From: Whitmania pigra
Taxonomy: Eukaryota > Annelida > Clitellata > Hirudinida > Haemopidae
Reading direction: 5' to 3'
DNA: 64,000 nt
Assembly: GCA_021613335.1 (NCBI GenBank)
Contig: JAJTWR010000332.1
Coordinates: 2,635,001-2,699,000 of the forward strand
Of this stretch, positions 34,734-45,725 are shown piece by piece. How positions within the stretch are numbered: the first letter of the stretch is position 1; every line of letters begins with the position of its first letter. A model generated the notes under the pieces. The model saw only the letters and a program-made list of their open reading frames with translations. It did no database searches and was not told the DNA's origin. The position numbers were made by a program, and so were the translations under genes.

Positions 34734-36923
34734 CTACTTAGAATTCCAGCCACCATCAATGACAAAGTTCGATCCTGTGACTTGTTCGGCAGCTTCGGTG
34801 CAGAGGAAAATGCACATTTCAGACAGCTGAAAACGGGAAGTGATGCTTGAGTCACCGAACTTAATAACAACAACACTAATAATAATATAATAATAATAAT
34901 AATAATAATTTGTAAACGCAGCCCGAAGGCTCAATCGAAGCACGTGATGTCAGTTTTTTTTGTTGAGATTGTCCATATTATAACAAAAATATTATTAGTA
35001 CTAATAACAAAATTAATAATTTATGTTTAAAAAAATAAGAAACTATGGAGTTTATTAACTGCTTTAATAACCTGCTTCACGGACACCGCTTCTTTTGACG
35101 GATGGTAGAAGGACATGAATTGTTTCTGAAATCCATTCACCAACATTATCATAATCATCATCATAATCATCGTCAATGCCAATCGCACAACGATTATCAT
35201 ATCGTAAAGATCATTTCATCACCTTGGCCTCTTCATAAGATATCTTCTCTTGATCAGCTAAGGCCCGAACTTGTGACGCCAGTACTGCGATAAGATGTGG
35301 AGTAATTTATATTTAAGTTTATTTTTATTTCTAAATTTGGCCAAAGGACACTTTAAAAACGCCTCTTAGCTCATTAAAATTGTTTGGATAATAATAATAT
35401 TAACAATAATTATCATGCTTAATAATTGTACACGATTTGTTGTAACATTATTTGCAATTATTACAGAATTAATTATTAAATATTTTTCATCTATTTGGTA
35501 TTCAATAAAATTTATGATTTACTTTCTTAGTTTTAAGAGCAATTAAAATATAAACTACTTTATAAATTAATGTACGGGGTGATCTATTAAACATTGCTTA
35601 TAATGTTTTTAATAAGTTGTCATTTATTTTCAAATTTTGTGCATATATTCCATGTAGCATGTGGCAATTAAATCTGTTCTTGTTTTCTTTCTTAGATCGC
35701 TTATTTTGTTTGATCGAAATTTGTTTGGAATTAAATGTTATGAGTCATGGTTGAGTTGTGACTCGACTAAGGCTGGTATCTGATAATGATATTTTGGTCG
35801 TTAACGACGATGATGATGATTATGGTGATGCTGTTGTTGTTGATGATGATGATGATGATTATGTCATTACTACCAATATAGTAATTATTAAATTTAATAT
35901 AAAAAAATCAATGCTACACATTTTCCTCAACTATTCGTTCAGAAATAAATTATTAATATTTAAAAATATAGAGTTACTTTCCAATCACCCTGTAGTTACA
36001 AAAAATAATTAATATTCACTCACTAGGTGTCTCAACAAAGCCAGGTGATATGGCATTGCAGGTGACACCACTACCTGCAGTCTCCAAGGCGACCACCTTA
36101 ACATTTAGCATGACTTTTTAAACTATTTATTTACATAAAAGTAAAAACTTGAGATCCCATGCCTTAGTCAACCCAGCCAATCCATGCTTGGCTGAGCAAT
36201 ACGCCGATTTGAATGGAGATGCTTTGAGGCTGTGCACTGAGGCAACATTGATGATTCTACCCCATCTCTTGCTGAGCATCGGTGGAAGGAAGGAACGAAT
36301 GAGGAGGAAAGGAGTGGTTAACATGACTGCAATGAGGTCATTCCACTTACCGACTGGAAAGTCCTGCACTCTGGAAACGTGTTGAAATCCTTTGCAGAGG
36401 AAGAGAACGATAATTATTAAATCATTAAAGAGTTTAAACCATCATCCTCGTCATCAACGCAAAGTACAATTCACACCATGGTAATCATCCGCATACCTGC
36501 ATTGTTCACCAGAACGTCAATTCCACCTGGAAATTCAGACATGACATCATTCACAAACAAATCCACTTCCGCCTGCTGAGTCAAATCGGCGGGAAAATGT
36601 TCGCATTTGACCTCGTATTTTCTAAAGGAATTGTTGAACTACTAATAAAATGATTGTCTTGAATTTATTAACATCAGAAATTAATTATTTAGACTTATTT
36701 TAATATAACAGTTGAGAAAGCAAGACAAGGCATATCAAATACGACAATTATTTCACCTCGAAATATCGCGTTTTATGGTTTCAATGAGAGCTTCATCACC
36801 GAACCCACTGAGCAAAACATCGGCTCCTCTCAGTGCCAAACCATGAACCATTTCCAAACCTATGCCACTCGTGGATCCAGTAACCAAGGCTACTTTGCTC
36901 TTCAGAACTGAATCATGAAGCAT
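34734..36923 (-). CDS. Short-chain dehydrogenase, D-3-hydroxybutyrate dehydrogenase type, seven exons, 266 aa
   Basis: Minus-strand exons 36923-36757, 36621-36497, 36389-36163, 36096-36024, 35284-35223, 35125-35072 and 34826-34734 join in phase to 801 nt including the stop. The protein shows TGSTSGIG (15-22, NAD binding), NNAG (95-98), Ser148 in INVAS, Tyr161 and Lys165 in YCSAK, and ends VIDGGWNSK. The ASPFKSAYCSAKHG and NAISPGFVETP blocks match the cytosolic, bacterial-type 3-hydroxybutyrate dehydrogenases, which interconvert 3-hydroxybutyrate and acetoacetate with NAD. Length matches the family. Intron 3 requires a GC donor (AAG|GCATGG). The ATG lies just after an acceptor-like TTCAG, so an upstream exon cannot be excluded. 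Confidence 0.92.
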
Positions 36924-38005
36924 GACTGAATTAATAATAATTTTAATTAATATTCAACTATTATTAGCAATAGCAAAGTTGGGAAATTGCTATTATTATT
37001 GTCATTATTGTTATTGTCGTGTCCGCGCGTACACTTGGAAGACTATTTAAGTTTATGAACTTTGAACTTAGTTCTGCTACGTTGTTCCGAGTTCGAGCGT
37101 AGTTTCAAGTGCGTTTCTTTTCAGTTATATTAAACGTTATTCTGCCTTGTATGGTTGCAAGTTGTTTGCTTTCGAATTCAACTTACAAATACAACAGTTA
37201 TTATCATTATCAAAATATATTTTTTCGGTCGGCGTTGGTGTCGTTATTGCGAAAACGCACCACGTATTTTCTGTGTTTTCGCTGTTCTCTTGGATTATAG
37301 TCAATTTATTATGTCTGTTAATAAATTGTTTAAAAAACTTCAGAGAACTGATTAACGATTCATGAGCTCGCTGCAATTGACCGAAATTGGTCACGAGTCG
37401 CTTCGGATTGCGTTCTCTCTCCAATTCTTTCTCGAAACTATTTTTTATTTTAAGATTTGCATCAACTTTCTAATTTGGAATGCAGATTGTTCACGCATGA
37501 TAATTTGAAATACAAAAGTGAAGCAATACTTCAAAGGACGATAATGAACTCGTTAACCAATTCCACGCTGCAAAGAGTCCGCTTAACAAGTCTCTGTGTC
37601 CCATAACTCCCTAAATATGGAAATCACATTTTAAATGTATAAATCTTAAGAGACATTTTTAAACATTTTGTTATCAATTCTTGGATTAGATGATGAACTT
37701 AAGCAGATGTACCATGCTGTAACACATAGCTTCACTGGAAGGTATAGAATTGTTGAGGTCTAGACATCAATAACAACATAAAATTATGGCAGAGATTTAA
37801 AAGTTGAAATCTCCCTTTCAAGAACATAAATAGAAGATTTATCTGAACACGTAGAGTAAGCTTTATAATTGTATTGAAAAAAACAAAGTTTTATAAATAA
37901 ATCGAGATCAATTCTTGAAGCAGAGACTGAGGTTATGCAGTATCATGCTCTGGAACACAGCTTCATTGCGAAGGTATGGAATTGTTGAGGTCTAATCAGT
38001 GAATC
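36924..38005. other. Intergenic stretch, nothing recognised
   Basis: Overlapping short frames at 37109-37424 on both strands show no family features. No element could be assigned. Confidence 0.35.
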
Positions 38006-38205
38006 AACTGTAACATGCAAGTATGACCAAAAGCTGCAGATGTTGCCGGCCAGAAAAATCTCTTATCACAAGAAGTAGACAAGAAAGGAAAAAAATAAAC
38101 ACGACATTTATGAACGTATCAAAAGCATTCGATTCCGTTTCTCACGAATCAATTATCAGAGCAGCCTCTCGAATCGTCCGACTGGAATGCCTTCTGCCTC
38201 GTTGA
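38006..38205 (+). pseudogene. LINE reverse transcriptase fragment (R2-like)
   Basis: The plus strand reads NTTFMNVSKAFDSVSHESII followed by RAASRIVRLECLLPR and a stop. SKAFDSVSHESI corresponds to the first catalytic-Asp motif of LINE RTs, closest in style to the R2 group. The frame starts inside the RT and breaks off where other sequence is inserted. It belongs with the plus-strand fragment at 38880. Confidence 0.7.
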
Positions 38206-38394
38206 TAATATTTTATATTATAATAGATAATAAATGATAATATTTTGATAATGGCCAAAATAGTGACATGCGTTTGTTGATCACTCGATGGAAGAGACGA
38301 CTCATGTACGGACTCACGGTGATCGGCCTGAACTCACTTGGATCAGTTTTTCCTTAACTTTTGGAATAAAACTGACGTTTGACATATTGGGTTC

Positions 38395-38795
38395 TGTTGG
38401 AAAGGTAAAATTGTAACCAGGAGTGTCCAAAGCCGTCATTTCCAAAGTCAGACTGGAGGACTCTCCAACAGTATTTGGTAGTTGATGGCATCAAAGGCAG
38501 CCGATAGAGCGAGGCCGACCATCACGGTGCAATTGCCCCTGCCATAGATGTCAGTGAGATTGTTGAAGATGTGTGAAAGAGCTGTGGAAAAACCAGTTCT
38601 GTGGGCAGATTGGAGTGATGAGAAGTCAGAGGATGCTGTGATATGAGGGCGAATTCTGGACAGAATGAGTCTTTCAAGCAGTTTCGACAGAGTAGAAAGG
38701 GTGGAGATAGGTCTGTAATTGGCAGGAGAGCTTGGATTGAGGCTTGGCTTTTTATGTATATTGCAGCAAGTAAAGACGCACAGCAACAAGAAGGA
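38395..38795 (-). pseudogene. LINE reverse transcriptase fragment (Jockey/CR1-like), inverted
   Basis: The minus strand reads NPSSPANYRPISTLSTLSKL, LERLILSRI, then ITASSDFSSLQSAHRTGFST and a degraded catalytic block GLALSAAFDAIN. NYRPIS..SKLLER is the universal early RT motif of Jockey/CR1/RTE-type LINEs. It lacks both ends and sits in opposite orientation between two parts of an R2-like LINE. Confidence 0.8.
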
Positions 38796-38829
38796 ACATC
38801 CTTGAGAAGACTGGTGTGTTGCAGCAGAC

Positions 38830-39625
38830 CTAGCAGGTTTAAAGCACTATCCCCAGGTACTTAAAGACAACTGCAAGAGGCCGGATTTGGTGATCACGTC
38901 TGCCAAGTCATACACCATAATCCTGGCGGAACTAACAATCTCTTGGGAGGACAGGATGGAGGAAAGCAACGCGCTCAATTGCAGCAAATATACCGACTTG
39001 ACACTGGACTTGAGTGACCAAAGATACGTCATGAAATTCTTTGCAATCGAAGTAGGCGCACGGGGCCTTATTGGAAGATCTCTGTACCATTTTTTTAAAG
39101 GAGATCGGCCTATCAAACAAAGAGAACAAAGTTCATTAAAAAAGTGTCCTCGACTATCGAAGCATATTCTCAATGGATCTAGAGTCACAGGAACTCCAAG
39201 TTGTAAGTGTTAGCGAGGCAAGAGGAATGACACCCCGATTCGTCGCGCCACGAAATCCATAAATTTTCTCGTGGCGTGTGAAAGTGGAAAGTGCACCCTC
39301 ATGGCCTAATGGTTTAGGCCATCTCAAGATGGCAGCGCGGGTCCGAACCCCTCCGCGGAAGCACCGTCCTAATCATCTAGCTATGCAACGGATGTTAATA
39401 AAACGTTAACGTTGAAAGTGGAAAGTTGGAAAGTGGTCTTCAAGAGGCGATTAGTGCTATAGTTCGATTTTGCACGACGGGACACCCGTCTGATCAGCGG
39501 GTACGGCCCGGAGAGTATAAGATTTCAAGAGCCGAAACGCTCGAAGAAGGGGAACATGAACTCCTCTGAGGATTCCGTCGTGGCTCGACAAGAGTTATTA
39601 ATCTTTTGTTTTTAGTTTGCACAAA
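38830..39625 (+). pseudogene. R2-like LINE C-terminal endonuclease region and 3' UTR
   Basis: The plus strand (from about 38850 to 39200) reads ILAELTISWEDRMEESNALN, CSKYTDLTLDLSD and FFAIEVGARGLIGRS, resembling the restriction-like endonuclease region of R2-type LINEs. The 3' UTR part (AGCCGAAACGCTCGAAGAAG then GGGAACATGAACTCC) is shared with the fragment at 44350-44600, so both belong to one family. A family B SINE is inserted at 39290-39410. Confidence 0.65.
39290..39410 (+). mobile_element. tRNA-derived SINE, family B, copy 2
   Basis: A box ATGGCCTAATGGTTTAG, B box GGGTCCGAACCCC, then the tail CCGTCCTAATCATCTAGC and TATGCAACGG as at 18151-18270. It lies inside an R2-like LINE fragment. 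Confidence 0.8.
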
Positions 39626-40744
39626 TCTAAATGCCATCCATTCATAAATCCCTTTTCTGATAGCAAAAATACAGTTTTAGATTTACACCAGAATTGAATG
39701 ATTAAACTGCTAATATTTTTATTCATTGCTGGAAGACGCGATATGACTTACATTAACATTCAATGAATTCTGCCAACTAAAAACATGAATGTTATTAACG
39801 TTATTATCATTATAGCAAATATACTTATAATCAAATAAATATAATTTTAAAGACGGTAACATGTAGTCTCAGATTTTGTTTAAACAGATTTAAAGACTTT
39901 TTAAACCGCGCTGCCTAGTGAATATTAAGGCATTGAATTTATTTTAATGATTTGAACCTCACATTTTTCGGTGGATGCACCTCGACAATCCCCCGTCATT
40001 CTGAACATCTGAACATGAACATTTTAAGAAGCATTCATATTCATGAACATCGAATCTCTATTAATGAACATTTTAAAATGTAATCATATTCACTTTAAGT
40101 TTATAATATCTTTGTTTATGATGTTGGTGTTTTACAAGGTTATGTCTAACCTGACTGAAGAGTGGATAGAAATATTTCAAATGCCTCAGCAGCGTATGAT
40201 TTGTAAACCTTACGACCGACATTTTACTTCTGTTTCGTTTCAAATCTAAACGTTGCGCGAACGAGACAGTTGAATAAATTATGCATAACTTTAACAAGCC
40301 TTTTCACTTCACATGCATCCAAAACGTTCGAAAGAGAGATAAGGTGTATTATTTGTTTATATATTTTTTAATGAGTTTTGCGAGCATACAAGGCCTCGTA
40401 TTTTCGAAAACGTCGAAGAACTTGTGGAAGCATAATCCGTTTAGAAAATTCCAAATGTATAAAGCCTTTACAACAAAGACAAGAAAACTTCAAAAAATTT
40501 CAAACAGAGTGACGAGCTTTTATGATAAATAGGCACATAGCAATTGGTCTTTTTGAGCTCGAAAAGCACAGTAGTTGAGACAGCCTGCTACACAAAACAA
40601 TTAAAAAGTTCGAGATACGGGACGATTGAGTTTTTGTAGAATAGGGTGAGATGTTCACGAAGTACAACAAGCAAAAAATATTAAATTACGATTTTACATC
40701 TTTCAAAAAGTAGCTCACACTTCATCCGAAGCCAAATGATGATT
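39626..40744. other. Intergenic stretch, nothing firm
   Basis: Short plus- and minus-strand frames at 40043-40532 are unrecognised. If protease 1 has a further 3' exon beyond the donor-like GGAG|GTATGT at 40824, it should lie here on the minus strand, but I could not identify it. Confidence 0.3.
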
Positions 40745-43424
40745 TTACTGACGAACTAAAAAAATGAATTTATTTATTTTAAAAGTTAACTTCATAAATT
40801 CAAAAATCCTATTTAACAACATACCTCCGCAAGAGTCATAGATCCAGTCTATGTAAAACGTTACCCTGGTATACACTCCCGGCCTCATAGGCAAGGCACA
40901 ACCAATGCCCCAACTGGCAACGCCATGCACGTACCACCTGTCGTTGACAGCATTGTAGCAGACAAAAGGACCCCCTGAATCTCTCTGACAAGCATCTTTT
41001 CCACCTTCCTCATAACCAGCGCATATCATGCTGTTGAGCATGTGAATGCCGTAATAATCGGCTCTTTTGCAAGTGTTGTGATTCACTACCGGAAGTCTAA
41101 CTTGATTGAGGACTGTCCTGTCTCCTGTATCTGCACTCACAATGGATAAATATATATTTTTAATACTGAAGCAGTTTATAATTATATTTTGAATACATAA
41201 ACAATTTTGCCCATGAAATATCGTAACATTTGGTTTTAAAAACAAGTGACTGGTAATGTTTGTTAAGCCGATCTTTTTAATGATATGATAAGAAGGAGAA
41301 TGTAACAGGGGCAATGTAATATTCAAATTGTATGACAATGGTCTCAGGCATTGAACTATTTTTTTATGGAACATATTGCAATTCGCAAAACAGATGAATT
41401 TGTAACTAGTGGGCTGCTAATACATCTCTTCTGTGGTTGCTCAAAATTCCAACAAATTGTTGAAAAATAAATTCACTCACGTTCTGTGTCTCCCCACCCG
41501 GTAACGTAGCAAAGGCTGGTCAGACGCGGCTCTTCCCTTGGAAGGCATATTGGAAGTACATGGTTGTTAAACTTGAGTTTTCCATCGAGGATCACAACGG
41601 CGATGTCATAAGGACTGCTCGAATAAAGCTGATTGTACTTCTCGTGGACTTTGGCGGTCTTAATGGATAGGGTCTGAGTTGGTCCGTCAAGAGTTGTCTT
41701 CTCATCGTATTCTCCTGCTACTATCCTCATGTGATCAATAGGTCTCATCATCTTGTTGGCTGGATCGTAACTGGGTTAGTCATGTTCTTTTCTTAGCTTA
41801 TCACAATCTCTCTATCATCGAACTCATCAAACTCACAAGCAGTGGGCTGCAGAGATAACAACAGATTCGCTGAGTATAGATCCTCCGCAGTTGTGCTCCC
41901 ACTGACCATTCTTGAAGATTCTGATGCTAACCATCCAAGGCCAAGAAAATGGTTTGGCCTGTTCACCATTTATAATACGTTTCTCGATGTTTGGTTTTAT
42001 AAGTGGTCTTCCACAATTGGGAGTTGAAGGTTCATCCACTGAATAATAAAATAATATTTATGACGGTTATATATTTCTAGGAGTTTTTGGCAGGTGAGGA
42101 GCGGTAGACAAATTGTAGAAATTATAATAACAATAAAAGTGATATTTTACAAAACGTTGCTTAAATGGACTTATTAACATGTGCAGAATTTAATAACCGC
42201 TCTCTGAAAATTTCTCACGGCTTGGCCCATACAATTTCATTACACTCTCAGATTCATTGGCGTAACGTGTGATATTAAGTGTAAACTTATTGGATGCAAA
42301 GTGGTATTTTTTAAGATTAAGAAGTGTATTGCATTATTAAAAAGTAGTCTAATGACCTCTCAGTATTTCCAACGTTTTCTTGGTAATATTATTGATATAA
42401 TTGATAAAATCTAACATTTTGGTGTCACCATGCGCCATGTAACAGCAAATTTTCCGAAATCGTTTGTGGAGTCTGTGATAAAGTATATGTAAAGATATTG
42501 TTCAGTGGATTGGAGCAATTCCATTGGAAGGTCTGATCCACAATATTTCCCTGAAACAATTTTGATTAATTTGATTAAAGAAGTTCAGAGTTAATTAAAT
42601 GATTTATTTATTAATAATAACTAATTAGTTTTGTAAGAAAAAATAGCATTGGTTATTTAATTAAGTTCACAAATGATAAGACAACCATCAGTGTTCTAAC
42701 TATGATGCGCGGCCGCGCATTTGACATTCAAAGACAAGAATGTCAGGCCGCGCAGTAATTTTTCATAATAATTATAATGGTTTGTTTATCTGGCGCTTTA
42801 AACGTAGAGTCAGAGGCGTGATGTGGACTTTGGTAGACTTTGGTGGAGACTGGTGTAGCCCGAGAGACATTAGGCGACTTGACAATTGACAAGCAGACGA
42901 GTACTTTTGACATCACATTAGCTGTAAAGTCTTAGAAAGGTGACTACAGATTTCTGATGTAGGAGAAATTCAAGTCTGGATTAATGTACTCATTCAACAA
43001 TATAAATCAGTTCCTACTAAGAAAGCAACAGTTTAGATTGCTGTCATGTAATCGTAAACACTACACAAGTACTTTGTATTTTAATATTGTAGATTGATGT
43101 GTAACACTTTTAAATAAGCGGGTACATTGAATAAAAAAACTTTGAGCTTCAAATAACACCGATCTTGTTGTTGTCTTGACATTGTTGGGTGGCACGTGAA
43201 AAAAATCCAGCTGCTCAGGCACGAAAATGTGCTGGTCAGACGCTAAACTTTTCCGCGCAGTGACAAAAAATTAGAGGAAACATTGAAACTCACCCAACGA
43301 AATTCCATTCCTGTTGACAACGTCGAAGACTTCAAGAAGATCGTACCTGCATTCTTGGTTCGATTCGATGTCCATGGATATCACATTCAATTCCACCACC
43401 TGGACGTGCAATAAATATAATAAT

Positions 43425-43459
<35 letters not shown>

Positions 43460-45725
43460 TAATAATTATTAAATGTAATATTTTTAATTATAAATTAAAT
43501 AATTAATAATAGTAAATAATAATAAATGATAAAAAAAAAAAATAATAAAAGGTTGGAGTTTCTGATAATTGATCTTAATGTTTAGTAGTTTAATAATAAA
43601 AAAGTGCTAAAATGGTTATCACAAGATGAACACAATCATTCGTAGTTTTATGTTGCAAATGCACAACTATTCAAACACCATCACATATTATGACATTATG
43701 ACATAATAACGCTATGAAACCATTACCATGACCTACCTCTCCAGGTGGTGCGACAAACTTCCAGCTGCAGGTCAAGTTGTTTCCGTAGGTGTTTGATTCG
43801 TATCCAGGAGAGTAAATAATTCCCTGAGGTTCGCTCAACAATCGTGGTCTGAAGGGTCCGCAAGGTTCAACGTCTTTGAATTATTTTATTTTAAATCTTA
43901 AGTAATAATCATCATAATAATCTAATAATAAAAGTAAAAGTATGCAGATCTGTCGATGGAGTTGGAAAATACAATATAGCGTACAGAACGGACCTCTTGC
44001 CCATCGTGGTTGATACAAAGGGCATAATTGGAAGGTCGACTGACGCTTTCCTCACTAAGATTGGATTGTCTGGCCGAGAGATTTCGAAGGCCATTACAAA
44101 TATGTCTGAGTATGCAAAACGGTCTCATTCTGAATCTAGTAAATGAGAAGCCAGAAGAACTCTGCGGGTCATTAAAGAAAAACCGTCCCTTATGAATGGT
44201 CGACAGAAACGACTCCTTGGCCGGCCTGCTTGCAAACCATTATTGACTACTATCTAAAATAAGTTGAATAATAGCCCGTGGCCTATTCATGAAAAGTTCT
44301 ATCTCCCAAAGCATCAACAATGAACATGTAGACCCTAGTCTGCAGGATGAGTTAAGAACACGATAAAGAAGCCGCCTGTTGTAGGCAACTGCGGCAGACG
44401 CTAGCGATACAAGAAAGCCAAAGAGAGCCTCCTGCAGCCGAAGATAACGTTGGGTCCGTTAAGTTAGAACTGACAAAGATATCTGGTTGATTACTGGATG
44501 TGACCCGAGACCTCGGGAGAATCAAAAGGCCGAAACGTTTGAAGACGGGAACAACTCTCGTGAAGATTTCTGTCGGAAGTCCAAAAGTATTAAGAATCAT
44601 GGTTTAACTGACTTAATTATTTGTGATATTGATGCACTTGTTTGACTTGCATCAGCATAATGTAAAATTTTATTCAAATTAAACGTACTTGGGTCATCTC
44701 CATAAAACTTGTTCTAAATCAAATAAAAATTGAGAGGCTTGTCACAACGATAAGTTTATAAAATTTTATATGAAACTGGAATGACTGCAAATTAATTATA
44801 AACAATTATTTATAAAAAGGTAAACAGAAGCAAGTGAAGTCACCATTTTGAGGTTTCTTTCCAAGTCTTTGCGTGGGTTGAATGTTTTCGTCTCTGTAGG
44901 AAAACAATGAAAATGAAAATAATAATAATATTAATATTCATAATTTTAATGATAAGAATAATAATAATAATAACAACAATAATTTATATTTAAATACAAG
45001 CTCGTAAATTCTCATCAGAATATAGGAAAAACCATTTATATAGCGTTCTTTCGTAATATTGCTTGTGGGTTGCGAACACATAACGCATGCAATAATTCAA
45101 TTCTCAGAACCAGCTTATGTATTACATTATTTATTGTTTATTAATTATTATTATTATTGACACACAAATAGATTAAATACAAATGATGATGATGATGATG
45201 ATGAGGATGTTGATCAAAATATTTACACCGAATCAATTCAAATAATTGATGAAATTTGTTTTTACGTGTTTCCTTGTTCTCATCAGTCGCAATTTTAATT
45301 TGTTCATCATATGAATTGTTCTCGCCTTCGCTGGAACTGTCCCCATCTCTTAAATCCAAAACATGAACCTTAATGAATTTCTTCTATGTCTCAATAATTA
45401 CTTAATTAGCTTAATATTATAATTATTTACTAATTTATTAATAATAATAAAATGATTCACTCTTTTCTTCTAAATTCTTTTAATTCTTTTAAGAGTTCTT
45501 TTAAAAGAGCTTCTTTCTCGTCATCGCCTTTGAAGCTTCGAAAATAATACCAACAGTTAAATTTAGTAATAACTTAATGGATAAATATTGTAAATATGAA
45601 AAAGATTTTTTTAAGAAAAATGCCAGAATGACTTGATAACGTATGGTATACCTCGCCTGTTCAGAAAGAAATTCGTTAAGAATCAGCGTCACAATTATTC
45701 CTGTTATGATTACGTTCCTCATCAT
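40745..45725 (-). CDS. Secreted CUB + trypsin-like serine protease 1, ten exons, Arg at position 193
   Basis: Minus exons: 45725-45652, 45535-45461, 45348-45229, 44893-44844, 43873-43737, 43399-43294, 42550-42416, 42038-41837, 41770-41481, 41130-about 40825 (frame runs on to a stop at 40745). All joins are in phase with GT-AG. The product has a signal peptide (MMRNVIITGIIVTLILNEFL), a charged linker, one CUB domain with four cysteines (about 107-232) and an S1A protease activated at KR|IING. The triad is visible as AAHC, YDIAVVIL and DSGGP, and Asp in KDACQ sets Lys/Arg specificity. The residue before DSGGP is Arg (CQRDSGGP), not Gly. About 524 aa if the last exon reads to 40745. Exons 5-8 have the same lengths as in protease 2. 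Confidence 0.87.
42765..42830 (-). mobile_element. SINE family A tail fragment in protease 1 intron 6
   Basis: Reverse complement contains GCCTCTGACTCTACGTTTAA then AGCGCCAGATAAAC, a diverged version of the conserved 3' domain. Confidence 0.45.
43415..43462. repeat. Short (TAA)n microsatellite
   Basis: TAA units in the intron directly upstream (minus strand) of the second CUB exon of protease 1. Confidence 0.85.
43925..44605 (+). pseudogene. R2-like LINE fragment in protease 1 intron 4
   Basis: The plus strand reads YNIAYRTDLLPIVVDTKGII then GRSTDAFLTKIGLSGREISK and AITNMSEYAKRSHSESSK, a C-terminal LINE segment. The sequence at 44515-44585 (GGCCGAAACGTTTGAAGACG, GGGAACAACTCTCG) matches the 3' UTR of the fragment at 38830-39625. 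It is opposite in orientation to the host gene. Confidence 0.65.
45025..45090 (-). mobile_element. SINE family A middle fragment
   Basis: In reverse complement GTTATGTGTTCGCAACCCAC and GCTATATAAATGGTTTT match the 60100-60160 copy. It lies in protease 1 intron 3. Confidence 0.55.
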
